From Fimbriimonadaceae bacterium (GTDB taxonomy: Bacteria; Armatimonadota; Fimbriimonadia; Fimbriimonadales; Fimbriimonadaceae), in NCBI GenBank assembly GCA_019454125.1, contig CP075365.1, forward strand, positions 676,218-740,217: 64,000 nucleotides of DNA. The letters are read 5' to 3'. The notes beneath the pieces were generated by a model. It did not search any database. It saw only the letters and a list, made by a program, of their open reading frames with translations, and was not told the origin of the DNA. Position 1 is the stretch's first letter; every line of letters starts with the position of its first letter. Both the position numbers and the translations under genes were made by a program. This document shows, piece after piece, positions 49,537 through 56,647 of this stretch.

Positions 49537-50146
49537 GTTGCCAGGCCTCCCGAAGGTCGCAGACGCCCTTCTCGATCTTCACTTGCGCGAAACGGGGGCT
49601 CCACTGCCCGTTCGCTGGCCTGTCCCACATCTCGACCAAATACCCTTCGATAGTCTCGTTGACGGCCTCCAGCGGCTCAGACTCGGGCCTTACGCTGCCA
49701 AAGTACGTTGGCGCAAACTCCTTCCATCCCAGACAGACCGGGAACCGGCTTTGTCCCGATTCTTGGCGACGGACGAGCATCTCGGCGAGCTTACGCGCCG
49801 GGTCGTGCTCGGGGTGATCGTGCAGCTTCCTGCATTCTCCAGATACTTGAAAGCAACAATCGGTCAAGACCCTGGCAAGATGCTGGTAACTCGCGTTCTT
49901 CTTGATCTGATCAGGCTTTCTGAGAGGGCCGCCATAATTGCAGGCGTACGCTGAGTAAGCAATCGGTTTGCAGACCGCGATTTGCATCGGGACGAAGAAC
50001 GCGCCTTCCACAAGCGCGATTGATTCGACCATCGCCCTGATTGCGCTTCCGGTTGGAATCGGGTACGACACTGGCGTAGATCCGCTATGCGGCCTCATGA
50101 ACATGGCCATGGGTCCGGCGATCTCGAATTCAAAAATGTTACTCAT
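49526..50146 (-). CDS. cas5: Cas5 (Cas5c/d-like, type I-C)
   Basis: 206 aa; ATG overlaps the stop of the truncated cas3 (ATGA) and its end overlaps cas8c by 11 nt. EIAGPMAMFMRPHSGSTPVS then YPIPTGSAIRAMVESI is the Cas5c pattern; CLGWKEFAPTYFG matches the C-terminal PYLGxREF block. In I-C systems Cas5c cuts pre-crRNA because cas6 is absent. The Tyr and Lys-His catalytic residues of characterised Cas5c are not obvious here (VESIALVEG, DPARKLAEML). Confidence 0.88.
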   Translation of the reverse strand: MSNIFEFEIAGPMAMFMRPHSGSTPVSYPIPTGSAIRAMVESIALVEGAFFVPMQIAVCKPIAYSAYACNYGGPLRKPDQIKKNASYQHLARVLTDCCFQVSGECRKLHDHPEHDPARKLAEMLVRRQESGQSRFPVCLGWKEFAPTYFGSVRPESEPLEAVNETIEGYLVEMWDRPANGQWSPRFAQVKIEKGVCDLREAWQHAR

Positions 50147-51045
50147 CGAAGTTCCTTAGTTGATGCAGGTACAAAGATGCCCTCGTACACGCTCGCGGTC
50201 TGGTCGATGATGCTTGTGTAAGGGATCGCAACGATGACGCGCCGCTTGCCGTGTGCGACGGCATGGTTCAGCGCAAAGGCAAGGCCCGAGAGCGTCTTTC
50301 CGCCGCCCGTCGGGACGGTGAGGGAGAAAACCCCCGGATCCTGGCTCGCCGCCTGCAGGCAAGACTCCAAGATGGCGCGGCGACGTTTGTTGACATGCCC
50401 GGTCGCATTCTTGAAGCCGCCCAGATGTTCCGAGAGGCGGTCACGATACCAACCGATCTCCTCGTATCCTCCACGGGTGTCCGCCGCTTTTTGATCGCGG
50501 AACGCTTCTGTGTCCAATCGGTCCGCATCGACCAGGCAACTGAACGCCATCCGAACGAACATCTCGGACTCTAGCGGCGAGTCCACCCATTTGGGCAGCT
50601 CGAGCGCCGGGTTAACGGGTGGCGCATGCCCGGCGACGAAGCCGGATGCGGCTGCCACACTCTCCAGGTCGACGGTCTCGGCCATCCCCTTCCAATCGGC
50701 CCTGTCGTGCAAGCCGCCATGGTGACCTGCGACCACGAGCGCAAACGTCTTCAGTTCTCCATAGCCTGCTACCGCTCCCGGCACCGAATGCGGACACTTG
50801 GGAGCGGGCCTGCCTTCCTGCGCAGCCCTCAGGTACCGCTGAAAGCGAGGGTCTGCCTTTGCGGCGTCGTGCCACCAGCCGAGGCGCCAAGCGACAGGGC
50901 CGCCACCGAAGCGGGAGGCGAAACCCGCCGCCCTTTCCGCAACCGCCTTGCTGTGCTCCACGAGGCCGTGCCACTCGGTTTTCCGGAGTCCCGGTGTGTG
51001 GGCAAAGAGCTCCTCTGTGCTTGAAATTGAGTCGCTTACAGACAT
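50143..51045 (-). CDS. Truncated Cas3: HD domain plus first helicase motifs
   Basis: 300 aa from the ATG at 51045. Complete HD set (WHGLVEHSKAVAE, GWWHDAAKADPRFQ, PHSVPGAV, VAGHHGGLHD), then FSCLVDADRLDT and helicase motifs I and Ia (LTVPTGGGKTLSGLAFAL, VAIPYTSIIDQTASVYE). It stops 13 residues later in the cas5 start, so DEAH and all later motifs are missing; normal Cas3 is 700-800 aa. It occupies the standard I-C cas3 position, has its own promoter and keeps an intact HD site, so it may be a remnant or a working stand-alone nuclease. Confidence 0.88.
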   Translation of the reverse strand: MSVSDSISSTEELFAHTPGLRKTEWHGLVEHSKAVAERAAGFASRFGGGPVAWRLGWWHDAAKADPRFQRYLRAAQEGRPAPKCPHSVPGAVAGYGELKTFALVVAGHHGGLHDRADWKGMAETVDLESVAAASGFVAGHAPPVNPALELPKWVDSPLESEMFVRMAFSCLVDADRLDTEAFRDQKAADTRGGYEEIGWYRDRLSEHLGGFKNATGHVNKRRRAILESCLQAASQDPGVFSLTVPTGGGKTLSGLAFALNHAVAHGKRRVIVAIPYTSIIDQTASVYEGIFVPASTKELR

Positions 51046-51055
51046 AGATTGGCAT

Positions 51056-51084
51056 CTTAGACTAGACAGACAACGGCTTGTCAA
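51056..51084 (-). promoter_or_regulatory. Predicted cas operon promoter
   Basis: Consensus TTGACA (51084-51079) and TCTAAG (51061-51056) with 17-bp spacing on the minus strand. The -10 ends 10 nt before the ATG of the first cas gene and there is no SD, so the mRNA would be nearly leaderless. It is the only clear promoter for the tightly overlapping cas genes. Confidence 0.65.
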
Positions 51085-51090
51085 TCCCTG

Positions 51091-51318
51091 TTATGCACTC
51101 ACCCATCTACCATGGCGGATCCCTTGGCGAGGCGCGCTTTGAACGTCGGCGCGAGTGCTCATCGGGCGGCTGCGGCCCTGGGCCGAGCCGCCGACCTCTT
51201 TCGCCGCCTCACCGTCGGTCGCGCGGCCCTTGGACGAGCCCGCGAACTTGTGGCGCAGGAACCGGTCGGCGCACTGGACCAGGGCCGCGTCCTGGTATGG
51301 AGGGCGCTTCCGGGACAT
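51091..51318 (-). CDS. Small basic hypothetical protein (possible fragment)
   Basis: 75 aa from the ATG at 51318: MSRKRPPYQDAALVQCADRF, then a Lys/Gly/Ala-rich stretch. The first 45 codons have the strong third-position G/C bias of real genes in this genome, and the later part less so. It ends 7 nt before the cas promoter on the same strand. It may be a small gene or the 5' end of a gene cut by the CRISPR locus junction. Not recognised. Confidence 0.4.
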   Translation of the reverse strand: MSRKRPPYQDAALVQCADRFLRHKFAGSSKGRATDGEAAKEVGGSAQGRSRPMSTRADVQSAPRQGIRHGRWVSA

Positions 51319-51578
51319 GCTGCCGGGCACTAAGAGACACCTCTGGCGAGACCGTGCCGGCGAGCTTGCGGTGTGACAGGGGCGGACGGCCTTTTCCATG
51401 CCAGGGCCACGCAAAGGCCTCCGCAGAGCCGGTTCATCAATAGGTAAAAAAACATTCGTGCTTCAAAAACCTTAGAACATATACCTGTCCGGGGGTCAGA
51501 AGCGTCAAGGGGCGGAATGTTTTCTTATGGCGCGTCAACAGGGGAGTCACGATCTTGCCCGGGTCGCGACCCCTGCGG

Positions 51579-51899
51579 TCAACTCAGGACCAGCGAGCCC
51601 GTGAGGGGGTACCAGGCGCGGCAGGGAAGGCAGACCTCGACGTAGCCCGCACGGCGGCAATGGTTCTTCCAGCACAGCGCATCGCTGCTCCACCATTGCC
51701 ACTCGGTCGGTTGGCCGCAGAGCTCGCAGGGGCGGGGGGCGGAGTCGGGTTTGGGGAAGACCGGACGCTTCCTGCCGCCCTTCTCGCCGAGCCCAGACTC
51801 CAGGTCGTGCCAATCGAGGGGTATCGAAACGTCGAACGGACCCTTGCGCTCGAGCCAGCCGTCTCCTTCCCGGCGCATGCTTTCTGGCTCGCCTGCCAT
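51579..51899 (-). CDS. Small zinc-ribbon-like protein
   Basis: 106 aa. Two cysteine pairs, RPCELCGQPTEW and EVCLPCRAWYP, frame a Trp-rich middle (WQWWSSDALCWKNHC) that holds two more Cys. This C-x2-C...C-x2-C layout suggests a structural zinc site. The N-terminal 50 residues are polar. No signal peptide. It lies outside the cas operon, next to a palindrome array, and has codon use like the chromosome. Function unknown. Confidence 0.6.
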   Translation of the reverse strand: MAGEPESMRREGDGWLERKGPFDVSIPLDWHDLESGLGEKGGRKRPVFPKPDSAPRPCELCGQPTEWQWWSSDALCWKNHCRRAGYVEVCLPCRAWYPLTGSLVLS

Positions 51900-51930
51900 G
51901 GCTTCCGATCATGACAGCCTGGTTTCGCTC

Positions 51931-52195
51931 CCCTCCCCCTGGCCCCCTCCCCAAGCCTGGGGAGGGGGGAAAGGAATGCCATGGCCGCCCTCTTCCAAGC
52001 CTGGGGAGGGGGGAAGGGAGTGCCATGGCCGCCCTCTTCCAAGCCTGGGGAGGGGGGAAGGGAGTGCCATGGCCGCCCTCTTCCAAGCCTGGGGAGGGGG
52101 GAAAGGAATGTCATGGCCGCCCTCTTCCAAGCCTGGGGAGGGGGGAAGGGAGTGCCATGGCCTCCCCTCTTCAAGCCTGGGGAGGGGGGAGGAGG
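51931..52195. repeat. 44-bp tandem repeat with G-rich palindrome core
   Basis: One full element (CCCTCCCCCTGGCC + palindrome) followed by five units of 44 bp whose ATGGCC marks fall at 51981, 52025, 52069, 52113 and 52157. Each unit is ATGGCCGCCCTCTTCCAAGC + CTGGGGAGGGGGG + AAGGGAGTGCC with few changes. ORFs through the array are by-products of the repeat. Confidence 0.9.
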
Positions 52196-52391
52196 GACCG
52201 AAGCTTGCTAGCGGGGAAATGGGGGCGAATTGCACGGCGCCAGCGGCTCGTCCTTGTGCTGCATCTGTGCTGCCAACGTGCTGCATCTGTGCTGCACACC
52301 GCGGTTTGCAGCACGCTTTCTGCACGGTTCCGGCACATTTCCAGCGCGGAGGCACCTCGCGAAAAGGGCTTCGGCGGCCGATTATTGAGCC

Positions 52392-53048
52392 ATGGCACGG
52401 GCCAGGTTGGGGTTTGCGCTCCAGGACTTGCGCGGGCGGGTCGGGGAGCAGGTGGTCACGCGGACGCGGGCAGGGCTGGCGCTGCGCTCACGGGCCCGTT
52501 ACAAGTTCCATGTGACGCCCGCGTTCGGGGCGGCGTCGCAACGCTTGAGGCGGGCGAACGAGGCGTGGAACACGCTCTCGGCGGCCGAGGTGGAGGCGTG
52601 GTGGCACTATGCGGACACCCTCCGGCGGGTGGACCGCGTGACCGGCCAGGAGTACTCGCCCACCGCCAAAAACGTCTTCGTGGGCTTGGCGAGCAAGGTG
52701 TCGCAGGTCGATCCGCTGGCGCCGGTCCCGCGGGTGCCGCCGGCCGCGGAGTTTCTGGGCGACACGGTCGGGCTCACGGTGACGGGGGTGCCCGGCGGGG
52801 CAAGGTTCACGGCGGGAGCGGCGAACGGGGCGGACACGACGACCGAGATCCTGGTGCAGCGGCTGGCGAACGTGCGCCGCCGCCCTACCGGCCGGTACGT
52901 CCATGGCGCGTTCCACACCTTCACGCCCGGCTCGCTCTCCTATGACCTCCCGCTGGCCCCCGGCGTCTATGCGCTGGCCTTCCGCTTCGTCCGGCCGAGC
53001 ACGGGGGAGATGTCGGGGTTGCGAAGGTTGGGCGTGGTCGAGGTGTAG
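52392..53048 (+). CDS. Hypothetical protein, paralogue of 40461-41165 (copy B)
   Basis: 218 aa. FALQDLRGRVGEQVVTRTRA, then RANEAWNTLSAAEVEAWWHYA, TGQEYSPTAKNVFVGLASKV, and a beta-rich C-terminal half (GVPGGARFTAGAANG, APGVYALAFRFVRPSTG). Each block aligns in order with copy A at 40461-41165, although the sequences have diverged. Copy A points left and copy B points right, away from the CRISPR-Cas locus between them. No signal peptide or membrane segment. Function unknown; the N-terminal pattern resembles DUF6266-like, phage-associated proteins. Confidence 0.75.
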   Translation: MARARLGFALQDLRGRVGEQVVTRTRAGLALRSRARYKFHVTPAFGAASQRLRRANEAWNTLSAAEVEAWWHYADTLRRVDRVTGQEYSPTAKNVFVGLASKVSQVDPLAPVPRVPPAAEFLGDTVGLTVTGVPGGARFTAGAANGADTTTEILVQRLANVRRRPTGRYVHGAFHTFTPGSLSYDLPLAPGVYALAFRFVRPSTGEMSGLRRLGVVEV

Positions 53049-53065
53049 GAACGCTCCGCTCCCGC

Positions 53066-53299
53066 CCCCTTCCCCCCTCCCCAAGCCTGGGGAGGGGGGG
53101 TCTTTTGCTTGCCGATGGCGGGTCTCCCCTCCCCCTGGCCCCCTCCCCAGGCTTGGGGAGGGGGGTTCTTTTGCTTGCCGATGGCGGGTCTCCCCTCCCC
53201 CTGGCCCCCTCCCCAAGCCTGGGGAGGGGGGTTCTTTTGCTTGCCGATGGCGGGTCTCCCCTCCCCCTGGCCCCCTCCCCAGGCTTGGGGAGGGGGGAA
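53066..53299. repeat. 66-bp tandem repeat with G-rich palindrome core
   Basis: Four palindromes joined by TTCTTTTGCTTGCCGATGGC-GGGTCTCCC linkers; TTGCCG marks at 53109, 53175 and 53241 show exact 66-bp units. The loop alternates between AAGCCT and AGGCTT, i.e. the palindrome flips orientation while the tail stays fixed. It lies between two convergent genes. Confidence 0.9.
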
Positions 53300-54109
53300 T
53301 CAGTCGAGTCGGTTCCAGAGCCACCAGACTGTGACGCAGCCAGGCTCGACGGCCAGGCCCTTCATGAACGCGTTGTTGGGGATCCCGGTGATCGGGGTGA
53401 CGATGCCGCGGGCGCCCGTCGCGCGGAAGATGCGGACGAGGTTGCGGCCAGTCTGTCCGACCGCGATCAGGCTGGTAGGGTTGAGGCCGACCATGTCCAC
53501 GGGGTTGGTGGCGAGCGTGTTGTCGTAGCTCATCGTCCCGATATAGGTGGTGGGCACGGCGGCGCCCCGATAGAGGTCGCACCCCAACGAGGGGTTGATG
53601 ACATCCATCGACCAGAAGAAGCCCGAGTCGAAGCAGAGGCCGTCGGCGTCGGTGGTGAGGAAGGACGGAGAGCCCAGCGCCCCGGTGACAGGGTTGACCG
53701 TGGCGAAGCTGCCGGAATAGAAGTTTGTGGGCGGTTGGTTCGAGTAGGTGGCGAAGAGGTTGGCCCCGGCGCCTGCCAGGCCGGCGGCCTCTGCGCCCAA
53801 ATAGCCGCCGCCGTTGAGCGCTCCGCCGGGGATGGCAAAGCCGGCCCACGCACCGGTGGTCACCAATTGGTAGATGCGCGTGCCGTTGACGGTGGACTGG
53901 CTCTTGGCGTAAAGCGCGCCGTTGTGCCAGGTGAGGTCGACGTTGTCCACATCGACCCCGAGCGGCCCGACCGCGGCGGCCGCGCCCGTGAGCGGGTTGA
54001 TCCGGTAGAGCACGTCGTTCACGGTGTCGACCGAATAGTAGTTCTGGGCGGCACCGAGCGAGGCGACGGCGACAAGGGCCGCGCAAGCGGCCGTTTGAAC
54101 GTTCTTCAT
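53300..54109 (-). CDS. Secreted beta-propeller-like hypothetical protein
   Basis: 269 aa; start at ATG 54109, 5 nt after AAGGGA (54115 is also possible). Signal peptide MKNVQTAACAALVAVASLGA. The body has repeated strands NYYSVDTVNDVLYRINPLTG, TFATVNPVTGALGSP-like and VGLNPTSLIAVGQTGRNLVR, typical of secreted propeller proteins that report on named values (DUF4394-like). No PEP-CTERM tail; the protein ends WWLWNRLD at the edge of the palindrome array, which could have replaced an older C-terminus. Three Cys in the mature part. Confidence 0.7.
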   Translation of the reverse strand: MKNVQTAACAALVAVASLGAAQNYYSVDTVNDVLYRINPLTGAAAAVGPLGVDVDNVDLTWHNGALYAKSQSTVNGTRIYQLVTTGAWAGFAIPGGALNGGGYLGAEAAGLAGAGANLFATYSNQPPTNFYSGSFATVNPVTGALGSPSFLTTDADGLCFDSGFFWSMDVINPSLGCDLYRGAAVPTTYIGTMSYDNTLATNPVDMVGLNPTSLIAVGQTGRNLVRIFRATGARGIVTPITGIPNNAFMKGLAVEPGCVTVWWLWNRLD

Positions 54110-54231
54110 TGTCATCCCTTCCGCGTCGGCGCTGCCTCGGTGACGCCGACGATAAAGCGGATCATAACACACTTTCTATAATGATTTGGAAAGTGCTTGT
54201 CCGCTGTCATTTGCCCTTGGACTGGCGGCGC

Positions 54232-54271
54232 CCCTCCCCCTGGCCCCCTCCCCAAGCCTGGGGAGGGGGGA
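54232..54271. repeat. Single G-rich palindrome
   Basis: CCCCTCCCCCTGGCC followed by CCCTCCCCAAGCCTGGGG and AGGGGGG, the full form of the intergenic element, in the 223-nt gap between the divergent 53300-54109 and 54333 genes. Confidence 0.85.
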
Positions 54272-54332
54272 GTGAGCAGGGCACTGTTCGTTTTAACAGT
54301 GCGGAGCCGCAACCGCGTACACTGTTGAGATT

Positions 54333-55592
54333 GTGTGTGAGTTTGCAAATTGGATAGAACAGGGTCGGAGACTGGCGGAGGATTTAAGAGCCCGCCTTGG
54401 AAGAGAGGCCGCTGAGGCCGCGACCGAGTTAGACACCGACCGGCTAAACGCAACGATTCAGGCGGTCGAGTCGGCGAAGAGCCTGGTGGCGCTCCTGGAG
54501 CTCGCCGCCTCTCTCGAACCGCAGTTCGTGGCGGCGCCGCCTGGAGAGTGCGGAGCCGCTAAGGATCACGCGCCCACGGAAGAAGGGGAGGCCAAGGAAG
54601 AGCAAGCGGCCGAGGAAGGCGCCGTCCTGACTGTCGTCCTTGTTCCCGAGGCGACGGGCGCACCAGTTCCCGAAGGACAGGGTAACGGTCAGGCCAAACC
54701 GCGGACGAGCGAGGCTCAGGTCGTGCAGAAGGCCCCGGCCATCGCCACACCGCCAAACTTCGAGCTCCACCAGGTCTTGGCGGAAGTGCGCACGGTCGAG
54801 GGGCGTTCTTCCTGGGACGACGCTACCCTGGCGCGCGCCAAGCAAGCGGCCTGTGGCCTGGAAGCGTGGAAGGCCTTTCTGTCGAAAAGGGACGAGCGCC
54901 GACCGACTCTGGAGGCGGAATCGGGGAACCTTGCAATGGCGTTCAACCGGGCCAGCAGCGAACCCAGCTTCTTTGCGTTCCGCGGCTTCCAGAGCGTCTC
55001 CTGCAAAGAATGGGGGGAACTGCGAGATGCCTATGGGCTCCTGGCGGACGCGTTCGAAGCCGTCCAGTGGCTCTCGAGCCGGGGGAGAAAGCTGACGGTG
55101 GACGAGCTAAAGCTTGCCGAGCAAGCGGCTGCGGCTGGAGTGCTCGTGTACCGGCTCACCCAGAAGCCCAACGTGAACTGGGTCGACTATCAGCAGAAAA
55201 GGTTGCGTAGCACGTTGTCAGACCTTGTCGGTGCCCACTCTGTGCCCAGTTGGCAGGGGGACGGGGGCGAGCCGCCCGCCCTCGTCTCCGCGGCGCAGCG
55301 GGTCAAGGGCTCGCTCTTGCATCTCCGCGGGTCGGTAGAAAAGAAGGCGTGCCAGGAAACGGCCTGGCAAGCCTGGCGCGCGGTCTTGGGCAGCGGCAAT
55401 GACGAGATCTTTGAGGATGAAATCGTACAGAAGACCGAGGATCTGCTAAAGGCAGGCATTCCTCCGTCTAACCGTGAGATTGTCGAGAACCCTATCGACA
55501 CCTCTTTTGCCCAAGTAAGCATAAGGTTTTGCGGAGAAACCTTGACAAAAAATGGGTATCCCGTAAGGGCACCGCCCCTATCGACGAGGTAG
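54333..55592 (+). CDS. Helical protein, zero-frame product of a probable frameshift gene
   Basis: 419 aa in frame 0. GTG start 9 nt after TACACT (leaderless pattern). Helical N-terminus (RRLAEDLRARLGREAAEAAT), a Glu-rich linker (about 75-100), and a helical domain (LHQVLAEVRTVEGRSSWDD, SSEPSFFAFRGFQSVSCKEW, DAYGLLADAFEAVQWL). Near the end lies A-AAA-AAT at 55547-55553; without slippage the protein ends at 55592 with TKNGYPVRAPPLSTR. With a -1 slip it continues into a DUF2325 domain to 55966, giving about 544 aa. Family of the N-terminal part not recognised. Confidence 0.7.
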   Translation: MCEFANWIEQGRRLAEDLRARLGREAAEAATELDTDRLNATIQAVESAKSLVALLELAASLEPQFVAAPPGECGAAKDHAPTEEGEAKEEQAAEEGAVLTVVLVPEATGAPVPEGQGNGQAKPRTSEAQVVQKAPAIATPPNFELHQVLAEVRTVEGRSSWDDATLARAKQAACGLEAWKAFLSKRDERRPTLEAESGNLAMAFNRASSEPSFFAFRGFQSVSCKEWGELRDAYGLLADAFEAVQWLSSRGRKLTVDELKLAEQAAAAGVLVYRLTQKPNVNWVDYQQKRLRSTLSDLVGAHSVPSWQGDGGEPPALVSAAQRVKGSLLHLRGSVEKKACQETAWQAWRAVLGSGNDEIFEDEIVQKTEDLLKAGIPPSNREIVENPIDTSFAQVSIRFCGETLTKNGYPVRAPPLSTR

Positions 55593-55966
55593 GGAGCGCG
55601 CCGAACACCGCGCCGGAAGTGGTAAAGGCGGCGAAAGCGCGGTTGAAAGGGAAGTCGCTCTTGTTCATTGGTGGCAGCAAGGGCCAAGGCCAACGGAAGA
55701 AAGAATATCTCACGACGTTCGAACTCGGGGAGTTTGAATGGCCGGACCTCGAAGTGCACTCTAAACCGGAGTCGGTGCTCCCGAAGATCGAGCGTGCAGA
55801 TGTCGTCGCCTACCTAATCCGATTCTCTCGCCACAGCTACAAGTCTCTCGTTAACGAGGCGAGGAGCCAGGGAAAAGAGGTTGTCGTTATGAAGGCCGGC
55901 CTCAATCTCGTGAAGTTCGCCACGGCGTACTGCGAACAAGTGTTGCGGCTCGAACAGTCCTGTTAA
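55529..55966 (+). CDS. DUF2325 domain, -1 frame extension of 54333 gene
   Basis: In the -1 frame: LKGKSLLFIGGSKGQGQ, EVHSKPESVLPKIERADVVA, YLIRFSRHSYKSLVNEARSQ, KEVVVMKAGLNLVKFATAYC. The pattern (Rossmann-like GG strand, HS-x-PESVLPKI, a SH-x-SYK-type helix, final strand) is DUF2325, found as a C-terminal or stand-alone domain in many bacteria; function unknown. A separate start is possible only at TTG 55529, which lies within the overlap. A programmed frameshift, a sequence error in the A-run, or a mutation could each explain the split. Confidence 0.7.
   Translation: MRRNLDKKWVSRKGTAPIDEVGSAPNTAPEVVKAAKARLKGKSLLFIGGSKGQGQRKKEYLTTFELGEFEWPDLEVHSKPESVLPKIERADVVAYLIRFSRHSYKSLVNEARSQGKEVVVMKAGLNLVKFATAYCEQVLRLEQSC
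55533..55580 (+). promoter_or_regulatory. Candidate -1 ribosomal frameshift site
   Basis: SD-like GGAG (55533-55536), a 10-nt spacer, the slippery heptamer A-AAA-AAT (55547-55553, aligned to the zero frame), and a weak hairpin downstream (GGGC-ACC-GCCC with flanking TA/TA pairs, about 55565-55580). This order and the 10-nt spacing match the dnaX frameshift element of E. coli. Confidence 0.55.
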
Positions 55967-56647
55967 TCAGGGCGGGGATAGAACGCCTTCCACTCTCTTC
56001 TCCCCCGCGAGTGGGCCACCCTATTTCGGAGGTCGTCCACCCCTCCCCCTTGCCCCCTCCCCAGGCTTGGGGAGGGGGTTTCCTTTGGTTGGGGCTGGCC
56101 GGTCTCCCCTCCCCCTGTCCCACTCCCCAAGCCTGGGGAGGGGGATTCCTTAGGTTGGGCCCCTTACCCCCTCCCCAAGCCTGGGGAGGGGGAGGACCGG
56201 GCCTTGCACTTTTCCCCGAAGCATCGGTCAGTGCGCGGAGTAGCGCCAAAACCCCCCTCCCCAAGCTTGGGGAGGGGGTCAGGGGGAGGGGCAAAAGCGG
56301 TCCCATGGTGAAAAAGGGCCGGAAGAGCTTGTCACGGGCCCGGCGGACGGAGAGGCGGCTTTGGGAAGAGTTCGGCGCAAGAACGTGGCGGGCCTAATGT
56401 TCCGTCGCCAGCAGCCGTCGAGAACAACTATCGCCACTGCCTCGCCCGTCTCCCCTCCCCCTTGCCCCCTCCCCAAGCCTGGGGAGGGGGGAGAGCGGGT
56501 CTCCCTTTTGTCTTGCGGATGGCCCATCTCCCCTCCCCCTTGCCCCCTCCCCAAGCCTGGGGAGGGAGGAGCCTTCGATGCCGTCGAACGGCAGAACTGG
56601 TCTGCGACGTTCGGCCTAGACAAAGCGGGGCGTGTATGTGTAGAATT
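55967..56647. repeat. Gene-free region with six G-rich palindromes
   Basis: Copies start at about 56040, 56118, 56167, 56252, 56455 and 56535; the one near 56252 is a perfect palindrome (CCCCCTCCCCAAGC / GCTTGGGGAGGGGG). Linkers vary, with GGTCTCCCCTCCCCCT shared by several. ORFs in this stretch run through the repeats and show Pro/Gly-rich translations; none looks like a real gene. The remainder (56300-56440, 56580-56640) shows nothing recognisable. Confidence 0.85.

Noticed and set aside
50143-51045. Interpretation of the truncated cas3 as a normal Cas3'' HD protein
   Set aside because: It includes helicase motifs I and Ia and stops abruptly, which fits truncation better than a native HD-only subunit; kept as an alternative.
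51751-52945. ORFs of 250-340 aa through the 44-bp array
   Set aside because: Open only because the repeat units lack stops; one overlaps copy B in another frame.
56011-56397. ORFs with repeated PSPLPPPQAWGGG peptides
   Set aside because: Direct translations of the G-rich palindromes, no start signal or codon bias.
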